Below, piece after piece: positions 45,464-55,100 of a DNA stretch of 64,000 nt. Origin of the DNA: Hormiphora californensis (lineage: Eukaryota > Ctenophora > Tentaculata > Cydippida > Pleurobrachiidae); assembly GCA_020137815.1 (NCBI GenBank), contig CM035358.1, positions 7,030,733 to 7,094,732 on the forward strand, given 5' to 3'. Position 1 is the first letter of the stretch; each line of letters opens with the position of its first letter. The notes beneath the pieces were generated by a model. That model was not told where the DNA came from, ran no database searches, and worked only from the letters and a program-made list of their open reading frames with translations. A program made the translations under genes and the position numbers.

Positions 45464-47275
45464 ATGCGAATTGAGAAGTTTACGATACTATTGGATGCTG
45501 CCCAGCCTATTTACTACGCTGGTCAGGTTGTTTCTGGAAGAGTCCGACTTGAATTGAAGGATTCTCTGGACTTTCGAGCAATCAAACTTAAACTAAAAGG
45601 TCATGCGAGTGTAAGTTTAATATGGAAATGCAAGTTTGACATAATATATATCTTGTTAATTGACAAAATTATTATTAGTTTTTTCCTTAGGCATTTTGGA
45701 CTGACATGGTTGGGCATGGGGATAACCGACGTAGGGAGACCTTTCGAAATTACGAAAAGTACCTAGACATTTCACACAATTTATATGGAGATGGAGAGAA
45801 GACATCCCTTGATCAAGGCGACCATGAATTCCCGTTCTCCATAACGCTCCCACCCAATCTACCCTTCAACCTTTGTCGGACGACATGGTATGTATCAGTG
45901 GCACTACAAAACTGGTTTTTCTTGTCAGAACCTTTCTCAGTTTCTCCGGTAGGCAGTTTAGTACTGTAACCCCGCCCGCTTCTGGGATCGAATCTTGGTC
46001 TAGGAGTCTAACAATTGGTATATAATAAAGCTCGGTCAAAAGCACTAAACAGGCAGTACAACCTAAGTAGCTCGTCTTCTAAATCACAGTGACCCTCATA
46101 GGAAGTGTTACATACAAGCTTTCTGCTAAAATTGATCGTCCATGGAAGACGGACGAGCATACCAAAATGTATCTAACCATTCTATCCGTTTACGATCTGA
46201 ATCTTCAACCTGGTAAGAGATCTTGTAATATTGATTTGCTAAGGTGAAACCGAAACAACAACGAACTGGCTGCGCTTTGTGCAACGTTGGACATGTGAAT
46301 CTCACCGGTTCTAAGCCAGTTTGTTGTTGTTTCGCATTCACATTAACAGGAATTATATTTCTATCACCATTTAGACTTTGATTTTGAGTAACAATGGAGT
46401 ACTGTCTGGTGCCACCAGATCCCGTTTCGATTCTATTTTCTAAAAACCTGAGCGTTCGGCAGTGCACTCAGATCGGGTCGGTGCAGACAAGAGATCAACT
46501 ACATGATTGGAAGTTATTTAGACCCCAGTTACCATGGCAACACACGTGATTCTACTAAAGTTATAACTTTTCAGGTGCTTTAACACCAATTGCGAACCAA
46601 GGAACGAAAACCTTTGGATGTTGCTGCTGTAAAACTGGTCCCCTGAACGTCTCACTCTCCCTCCCAAAAACTGGCTATGTGTGTGGGGAGAATATCTACT
46701 TTAGTGCTGAGATCGAGAATCTCTCCAACAAAGTGATGACAAAATCTACCATATCCCTGGTTGAACACGAGAAATATACTGCGCGTCCGCGTGACGCTCG
46801 AGTGGGGAGACGTAGGTTCAAAAATGTATACCACACGGTTGTTTCCCACACTCAACCGAAAATTGAACCCGGTGAAACTTTCACTTGGAACAACGTGGCG
46901 TTACAAATCCCTCCTCTCCCTCCCTCCGATCTTATCTACTGTAATATAATCGAGGTGAACTACAGAGTGGTTCTATCGGTTGATCCTTCCGGTGTTGGGC
47001 TTGACCTGGATGTCCCGGTTAACATTATTATCGGTACCATCCCTCTGAGACAACAGTACCAGTATATCATTCCTGCACCATCTGCTGATGTCTATCCTAC
47101 ATTGGGAGAGGATGCAGCAATGCCACCACCACCCAGCTACAATGAGGTTGTCCACGGTAAAACAGAGATAGCTGCTGGAGAGGATGATTCGGATGGAGAG
47201 GAGGGAGGTGGTGATAAGATGTTTGCCCCGTACTATCCCACGTACAACTTTGAGAAGGACTCTAAGGCTATTTAA
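45464..47275 (+). CDS. alpha-arrestin (ARRDC-like) protein, copy 2, with one-base insertion
   Basis: Exons 45464..45610, 45691..45887, 46102..46212 and 46575..47275 correspond one for one to copy 1. Exons 1 and 3 have identical lengths (147 and 111 bp). Exon 2 is 197 bp instead of 196. Aligned with copy 1, the extra base lies in the run ACCCTT at 45861-45866, and it puts exon 2 out of frame with exons 3 and 4. This is either a consensus error or a recent inactivating mutation. All other parts look healthy: DFRAIKLKLKGHAS, FPFSITLPPNLP, YKLSAKIDRPWK, FGCCCCKTGPLNVSL and a PPSY motif in PPPPSYNEVVHGK. Without the extra base the product would be 384 aa. Expected role: adaptor between NEDD4-type ligases and membrane cargo. 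Confidence 0.9.
46528..46541 (+). promoter_or_regulatory. X-box (RFX-type) motif in arrestin copy 2 intron 3
   Basis: GTTACCATGGCAAC, at a position comparable to the pair in copy 1, about 35 bp before exon 4. Confidence 0.4.
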
Positions 47276-49298
47276 AGCATGATTACTAATTAGATAGGTA
47301 TTATTCTTGTAGTAGGTAGATTCTCGCTCGGGTGGAATGCTGGAGGCCTTCAGCTAAGTATTTTTCTCTCATATTTCTCTGTGGTTATTTTATTGGTATG
47401 GATAGTATATGATCTGTGTGTAATGTGTATGTGTGTCTAGGTATATTATATTAGATGAGTATATTTTTATTATTTCTTAACCTAACAACCAAACTTACTA
47501 GTTTAATGAACCAAGAATTTACCTTTAATTAAATAATGTAGTAGGAAGGGATTGTAAGGTGGGAAACTTGATATCAATTGAGAGAAGGAGAAGATGTAGA
47601 GAGGCCTAACCTATTTTGCTCTGAGCAGCACATGAATTCTTAGTATTTTAAAGTTTGATTCGCATTTCTGCAATCTGTTATAGGTAAGTCGTAGGAGGTA
47701 GTCTATTGTTAATTGGCTTCTTTAGAATTGCTTGTTACACCGAAAACTATCGGCACCTCTGCGACTGCAACTTCCTAAATTTAGCCGCGTTTTTTCTATG
47801 GCATCTTGTTTCATAGCTATCACTTTCTTCTCTTTTTTATATTTAAACTGATGAGAGTACGGCGGGTGTGGTCTACTATGAGCTGATTCACAATGTGTGT
47901 ATTGGCCTCTTTTCTACGATTGGGAAGCAATTCATCTCAAGCCTAAGCAGGAAAAAAGAGCGAGAGCTAGGGTGTTATAATCGAGGGTTGAAGGATTCTG
48001 AGGACTGAGTTAGAAGAAAGATTGTAAGAATTGAAGGATTGTCACAGCTCACCACACTGATTGTTTTCTACACCTGTGTGTTTACAATTGCAATATCCAC
48101 AAGCAATGAATGACCAATTGCAATGTCCATGCATGCATAAATTGGAGGAGAGTATTGTACACATGTGTGCTGAGTGTGTGTGAGTTCGCTAGAGTAGAAG
48201 CAGCAATATAACGATTTTAAAACATTCAAAGTATAAATACACAGGACATGTATATGTGCTCGAGTCATGTATGCACTATGATTGGCTGCTGCAATATATA
48301 ATCTCTCTCATGTGTAGTGTGGAGGAGTGCCTGTAAGAGCATGACCACTTTTTAACGTGGAGTGTTACTCTTTTATCCTTACACGTGCCCATCTTTACGC
48401 TTTATAGTGCATGCAGTATTGTATTATATATGAGCAATTGGGTATTCTATGTTTTGTGCGATCTCATTCAGAAACCGTAGCTACCTAACGTAATTTACTA
48501 CTGTTGTGTCGTTGTGTCTATTCGACGTGAGACTTGAGACTAACTTTATTATACTACGAACAAAACATACTATTGTGTGCATGTGTGCTTGAAATTAGCT
48601 ATATATATTAATAATATCTTTTGAGGGAGAGAAAGAGACAGTGAGAAAGTGTGAGAAAAATAAGGAAACAGACTGAGAAAATGGAGGATTTCGAAGGTGA
48701 ATTATAAAAATATCGAATGAACAAAGGGTATTATACCCTGATGAGGGTCGCTCAAGGCAAGCTGCTACACTCTCCTATGGGCTTGGATTAATAATGTGTT
48801 TGTGTCGCCTAGATACCGCGTGTGTTGCCTAGATACCGCGTGTGTTGCCTAGATACCGCGTGTGTTGCCTAGATACCGCGTGTGTTGCCTAGATACCGCA
48901 TGTGTCTCTGATTCTCTTTCCTAGAAGAAGCTAGGGGTGTATGTACATATATAGAAACATTGTGAATATGGCCAAGAGCGACATCAAGCAGTGAGGGAGA
49001 GAGAGAGGAGAAAATATGTGTTCAGAAAGAAATTATACGTAACAGAAGCAGTCATACATAAAATCATGATAAGAATAAATGTACTTTGTTAGCGATTTAT
49101 TAGTGCTTTTATGCCCGAGTTTTTATTTAAATCCCAAATATCCAAGCTGAAGCATTCCGGCCCTTTCAACACAATCAAATATCTTTACAAGATACATTCT
49201 CTCCCAGTAGTCCCTGTGTAAACTGTAACCCCAGTTATCATTGTACCCCGTTCTCATTGTATAATTGAACCTAATAACACCTTCTTCCCACATTATAG
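47276..49298. other. intergenic; 20-bp minisatellite at 48790-48905
   Basis: No exon could be supported. 48790 to 48905 contains five to six copies of GTGTTGCCTAGATACCGCGT. A fragment of the GGGTCGAGCAAGGC family is at about 48745. Confidence 0.6.
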
Positions 49299-49956
49299 GA
49301 TGCAAGAACGAGTCCACATCCTAAAGTTTCCAGGCCAGGGAGGGAACGTCAACAAGCAACATTGCAGCTCCTCCCTACAACACAATAAACCCATACCCCT
49401 GTTCAAAACGAGACGGGTGACGTCATCGCAAGCGTGGTGTGACGTCATCGCAGCGTGGTGTGACATCACTCTCTGCACCACCTCCAGCTACCACCGCTTC
49501 TTCTTCAGCCGTCAGACAGCCCTTCAAAGCAGATACCCCTGGCCATCACTGTCAAACGAAGGGTAAGTGATCTGATTATTATAGCTGGGTGTGTTGTTTT
49601 GTTTCGGGGTGCAGAGAGGGAGGGTTGGTTGGTGAGAGTCGTTGGTGCTATTGCAGCCTTGTTAGGGACTGACGATTGACCACGAAAGGCTGCAGAGAGC
49701 GAGGGTTGAAAATGGTACTGGTCATGGTACCATGGTCAGTGAGGGTTGGTAGTTGGTATCTCAGTTCTTGCTGAGGGGCAATAGATTCCTGAGTGAGTCC
49801 CAGCTTTCACAACACAGAGTGTCGTTCATAAGACAGGATAGAGGCGGCCTTGTTATAATACGTCTAGATAATACCAATTACCATCGATCCCGTACTCCGT
49901 TAGTCTGTCCTTCATATAACTATCAGAAAATAAATTACAGCCTTTTTTGTCACTAA
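49299..49956 (+). CDS. possible two-exon gene of unknown function
   Basis: A strong polypyrimidine acceptor (CTTCTTCCCACATTATAG) precedes 49299, and the frame from the ATG at 49300 runs 88 codons to a good donor (GGGTAAGT) at 49567. Joining to 49819 or a similar acceptor gives a frame ending TAA at 49956 with VSFIRQDRGGLVIIRLD. I recognise no family. The first exon contains three CRE-like octamers at 21-22 bp spacing, so it may be regulatory rather than coding. Confidence 0.25.
49418..49468 (+). promoter_or_regulatory. three CRE-like sites at helical spacing
   Basis: TGACGTCA at 49418..49425 and 49440..49447 and TGACATCA at 49461..49468, start-to-start 22 and 21 bp. The GCGTGGTG between them is repeated, so the array grew by duplication. 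Such sites bind CREB/ATF factors. Confidence 0.45.
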
Positions 49957-50266
49957 ATCATTTTCTCAGCAGCTACATCATTTTCTCAGTAAATGATCAT
50001 TATACCATTTACATTCAGGTCCAATATAATTTCTACCATGATACTCATTGTGGCTTAAAGATTTAAATATATAACTTAACAACACCAGCTATTTAAGCAC
50101 TGTAAACACATAGCAGACGTCTGCAGACGCTGCCGCACCGGTGCGAACAGAGGACAGTCTGATATGAGACAACCAGCATTGTACCACAAACCATTTAACA
50201 TTTGTTCGCAAACTTATCTAAACTTTGCTGAACGCAGGGAGTCATTTTCTCCGAGTCCAATTCAGA

Positions 50267-51454
50267 CTACTCACTTATCTCCCTAGCAGTTTTGACTGCA
50301 CTCGAAACAGAGTATACTGCAATTACAAGAAGAACGAAAAACACGAACGCCCCACTCATTGCGTAGAGGGTGTAAAGGAGCTTCTTCCTTACCATCATCA
50401 TTCCTTCCTCTGCTTCCTTCATTTCCATCTCCTTGTCACATTTGGTGAGACCGATAAAGGTGCGGTTAGAACACTTCACCGTCCTCTCCTCGCCCCCATC
50501 GGGACACACCTGGGTCACCTTGATGCCAGGCGGGATCTGTGTGAGAGCGAATCCAGTACGAATAGTTCCGGGATTCCCAGCTGTTGCTGTGTCGCAAGGC
50601 ATGACATGGCTTGGTACGAAAAGCCCCTTCAATTGTGTGCTTCCCATGTTATCGTTCATCATAGTTTTAGTTGTACCAATTAACAGCGATATGTCAGTGG
50701 TGGTTCCGGGACCTAAGATGCTCAACTCAATTCCAAACTGTAGATCTTCAATGAGAACAACAACAAAATTTTGAGTAGGATCAGTTGTTGCATTTTCCGA
50801 GCAGTTCGCTAGGGAGACCCTGGTTTCCGATGCGTGGGAAACTTCTCCGCTGTGAGCAAGGCAGAGATCGGTGTATTTCACTCTCATTCTCACAAACATC
50901 GTGCCAGAGTTGAATAATGTCGGGCCCGCGCCTAACTCCTCCATCATCCAAACTAAGCTTTTTGGCCCAGAACATTTCCCCCATTTCAGCCACATTTCGT
51001 CCGATCTCGATAGACACACTCTGGACATTCCCTTTTTTAAGATTCGCTCAAACATGAAGTCCCCTCCACGTGTCATGGCAATCACCTGAGGTATCTCGAG
51101 GGAATTGTAATACCCTTTGCTGATGATGCATGTGACGGAGGCTGTAAGGTAAACTGGAGACGGCCTAGCAGCAGAGTGTCCGAGATCAAACAGTGTACAA
51201 TTCCGGGAAACCAGGTGAAATGTAATGGTAGTGCAGTTGTAGTACATGAGGCAGAGGTCAGCACAGGATACAGGGTTGTCCGCGGTCACCGAGTAGACTG
51301 AGGGTGTCTGGTCGTGTTGAGCTGGTAGGCCCTGCTTGAAACAACCCATAAAGGGCGGATTGGTCCAGGGATCGGGCGTGATCGCGGCGATAGACACGGA
51401 GATAAGGGAGATTAATCCGAGGTATAGAATTGGTTGTGTTACAATACAATGCAT
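50267..51454 (-). CDS. single-exon type I membrane protein with PAN-like domain
   Basis: One 395-aa frame on the minus strand. Residues 1-24 are a signal peptide. Residues about 35-115 have the Cys pattern of a PAN/apple-like module (FMGCFKQG ... CADLCLMYYNC ... NCTLFD). Residues about 140-240 contain CLS...KWGKC...W and DLCLAHSG...RVSLANC, reminiscent of a ricin-B or trefoil lectin fold but without the classic QxW (QNF instead), so this is tentative. Residues 360-387 are a hydrophobic transmembrane helix followed by an eight-residue cytosolic tail, and several NxS/T sequons precede it. It should be a surface glycoprotein, perhaps for recognition or adhesion. It lies about 720 bp from, and divergent to, the first supported exon of the plus-strand 52-61 kb gene. 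Confidence 0.8.
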   Translation of the reverse strand: MHCIVTQPILYLGLISLISVSIAAITPDPWTNPPFMGCFKQGLPAQHDQTPSVYSVTADNPVSCADLCLMYYNCTTITFHLVSRNCTLFDLGHSAARPSPVYLTASVTCIISKGYYNSLEIPQVIAMTRGGDFMFERILKKGMSRVCLSRSDEMWLKWGKCSGPKSLVWMMEELGAGPTLFNSGTMFVRMRVKYTDLCLAHSGEVSHASETRVSLANCSENATTDPTQNFVVVLIEDLQFGIELSILGPGTTTDISLLIGTTKTMMNDNMGSTQLKGLFVPSHVMPCDTATAGNPGTIRTGFALTQIPPGIKVTQVCPDGGEERTVKCSNRTFIGLTKCDKEMEMKEAEEGMMMVRKKLLYTLYAMSGAFVFFVLLVIAVYSVSSAVKTAREISE

Positions 51455-51597
51455 TGGGTAACAAATAGCGCTTCCGTGGCGTATGGTTGGTCAACAAACT
51501 ACTTTAGCGATGTTCAACTATTAACTAAGTAACGCTACCGTGTCAAACAAAGCACAATATTCTCTATATTTGGGTGAGTGGTGTCAGATAGTTCGGC

Positions 51598-51671
51598 ACA
51601 AGTAAACAACCAATCAGAACTCGTTATTTAGGTCACGTGACTGGTTATCAGCCAATCAGGGACCAGTAATT
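51598..51671. mobile_element. truncated hAT-like MITE, CAGGAACCGACC family
   Basis: The interior of the family (AGTAAACAACCAATCAG to GGGACCAGTA, including GGTCACGTGACTGG) is present without either inverted terminus. It lies about 140 bp upstream of the minus-strand membrane protein gene. Confidence 0.8.
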
Positions 51672-51965
51672 CACAATTCTCTATATATGGGTGAGTGGTT
51701 GGAGTTAGATCGGCAGGTCTGAGACCGCTAAGTGCGTTAATATATAAATTTAGAATATGTAGATTGTTTGGGTACACGCCCAGACCGCAGTAATTAGAAC
51801 AAACTGAGCTACGGTTGGGGTTAAAATATTTAGAATTATTTAAAAGTATCTTGTGTTAGGTCACCAACAACGCCCCCCCCCCCTGAAAAATATAATATGA
51901 ACAATACAATCTTGATCTTATTCTATTGCGTTGAATTATTTAGAATTACGTAAACGTCTCTCCTT

Positions 51966-52190
51966 TTTTAATCCACCCTTTTCCAGAAAGTACCATCCCA
52001 TTTTAACCCGCACTTTTCCAGGAAGTACCGACCCCTTTTCCAGGAAGTACCGTCCCCTTTTAAACCCCCCCTCCCTTTTACAGGAAGTACCGTCCCCTTT
52101 TCCAGGAAGTACCGTGCCCTTTTAAACACCCCTTTTTACAGGAAGTACCACCCCCTTTTAACCCCGCCCTTTTACAGGAAGTACCGTCCC
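51966..52190 (+). repeat. seven-copy acceptor repeat before the first exon of the 52-61 kb gene
   Basis: The block TTTTCCAGGAAGTACCGTCC and variants recur seven times at 20-42 bp spacing (CAG near 51984, 52018, 52041, 52081, 52103, 52139 and 52175). Each is a pyrimidine tract plus AG followed by GAAGTACC, the first codons of exon 52178..52329. Confidence 0.9.
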
Positions 52191-55100
52191 CGACCAAGGA
52201 AATGGTAGAGCGAATTGACGCGAGTGTGAAGAGAGTAAAGAGTGCGGTTGTCAGCAGACTACAGACCCATATGCCCAACAGACGACACAATAACAACCCC
52301 CAGTATATGGGGTGGTTGCTAAAAGCAAGGTAGGTACTCAGCAGATTGTACAATGTACATTGTACATTGTACATTGTACTTACTGGTAAGTGGTAAGTAA
52401 GTAACTAGTAATTAAGTAACTAGTAAGTAACTAACTAAGTAGTTATCACACCGCTCAAAGAGCTTGGTAGAACGTCGGCTTAGTATCACCAACCAACCAA
52501 CCAACCAACTAAGTAGTTATCTACTCGTCATATATTTCGGGTGGTCTCTAAACTAGACACCTCCTTGCCTAGCTAGACTGTGTAAAGGAGGGTTAGAACA
52601 TAACAAACACCTCCTTCTGCATGATAGAAGTAGAACCACTTTTGTCGTTCAGCATTTTCTAGCTATTATAATGCGCTTTCTTTCAAATTGGAATTTAATT
52701 TAATTATAGATGGGAACATATTATTGACTGATTAACTGATATCGCCCATATATATCTAGGTTGGAACCATTACTGGTAACGCGGTGTTCCCGTACCCCCA
52801 GTGTCCACCAGTGCAATGGAATATCCCCCACTTCATCGAATAGGGTATGTGTTGCAGTGTTTGATGTGGGTGGGAGAAAAGAAATGTGGGTGACTATAAC
52901 AGCTGACTAGAGAAGGGACTAGCTGTTAAATTCATAACTTTCATCTCAGCTAAAACATTATACTACCGGCCGATGTTATGTGGATCACGCCACGTTGCTG
53001 TTTCGTTGGAATTAATATTATAGGAACTAGTACTGTATTATAGGAACTAGTATAGGATGTGTTAGCATTACGTCATGCTGTAAACGGGGGCGGTGAGGGA
53101 TATCAGAATATTACTCAAAATAAGATTTCCATCTTATTTTTCTAAGTACGATATCTCTCTCTCTCTAACTTGAGTGATGGGAGAGGGCTGTGTAATACCC
53201 CCATGCGGTGAGCTGATGAGATGGATAGTGCGGTTACTAGGGTGTACTGTCGGACCCCGATTTACCGGGATACTCGGGTCGAAATACTGTTAATTTCCGG
53301 TAAATCGGGGTCCGACAAGCTGTACTGGTTACACATGTACACACACCTCCTTTTACTTATAGTTAGCCCGTACTAACAAATCATGGAGTGGGTTACGAAA
53401 CTCTAATTTGGGATAATTATACCCTTATATCAAAGAAGGCTGCTATTATAAATTAAAACCTACCCCACAGTCTCCTGTCTCTTGATCGAAGACTCAAACA
53501 GATATAATTATCACCCCACGTATCATACCCTTTATTCTAGAATCTCACTCCCTCCCTATCCTGCAGAGAAGAGTACAAGAAGGACGAGGACGAGGCAAGC
53601 AGGTGCCAATGACAGTGATGAAAGGTGAGTGTGTTTTTTACTAAACTGCTGCTTTTCTGTCCCTTGTTGGTGGAAGCAATTTTAATATCTGATTCTGGTA
53701 CACACACGCCATTTGTACAATTATACACACACACACACACACAAACACACACATACCTATACGGGCAAAAATAAATTGACCATGATGGAGCAGGTGTCAG
53801 ATATTTGTTTTACACCTGTCTACCTGTATGTCTACCTGTCTTTACACATGTCTAACTGTCTTTACACATGTCTTGTGTATGTAAAAAAACATTGAAGATT
53901 CTTTATTTATTATCCAAAAGCTTCAGTCAAGCCCATGCAAAGTATAGGACCGATCTTACCAACGCTTACGGTTTTGACCTGTATAAATGCTCACAAAGAC
54001 TCAAAAGTGCAACAAAGTAGCTCCATTGACCATTATACTTACCCATTGTATTCTACCTACTACTACAGGAATTGTATTGCCCCACACGGTACTATTCTGG
54101 AATTGTATTGCCCCACACGGTACTATTCTGGAATTGTATTGCCCCACACGGTACTATTCTGGAATTGTATTGCCCCACACGGTACTATTCTGGAATTGTA
54201 TTGCCCCACACGGTACTATTCTGGAATTGTATTGCCCCACACGGTACTATTCTGGAATTGTATTGCCCCACACGGTACTATTCTGGAATTGTATTGCCCC
54301 ACACGGTACTATTCTGGAATTGTATTGCCCCACACGGTACTATTCTGGAATTGTATTGCCCCACACGGCACTATTCTGGAATTGCATTGCCCCACACGGT
54401 ACTATTCTGGAATTGTATTGCCCCACACGGTACTATTCTGGAATTGTTTTGCCCCACACGGTACTATTCTGGAATTGTATTGCCCCACACGGTACTATTC
54501 TGGAATTGTATTGCCCCACACGGTACTATTCTGGAATTGTATTGCCCCACACGGTACTATTCTGGAATTGTATTGCCCCACACGGTACTATTCTGGAATT
54601 GTATTGCCCCACACGGTACTATTCTGGAATTGTATTGCCCCACACGGTACTATTCTGGAATTGTATTGCCCCACACGGTACTATTCTGGAATTGTATTGC
54701 CCCACACGGTACTATTCTGGAATTGTTTTGCCCCACACGGTCCTATTCTGGAATTGTATTGCCCCACACGGTACTATTCTGGAATTGTATTGCCCCACAC
54801 GGTACTATTCTGGAATTGTATTGCCCCATACGGTACTATTCTGGAATTGTATTGCCCCACACGGCACTATTCTGGAATTGTATTGCCCCACACGGTACTA
54901 TTCTGGAATTGTATTGCCCCACACGGTACTATTCTGGAATTGTATTGCCCCACACGGTACTATTCTGGAATTGTATTGCCCCACACGGTACTATTCTGGA
55001 ATTGTATTGCCCCACACGGTACTATTCTGGAATTGTTTTGCCCCACACGGTACTATTCTGGAATTGTATTGCCCCACACGGTACTATTCTGGAATTGTAT

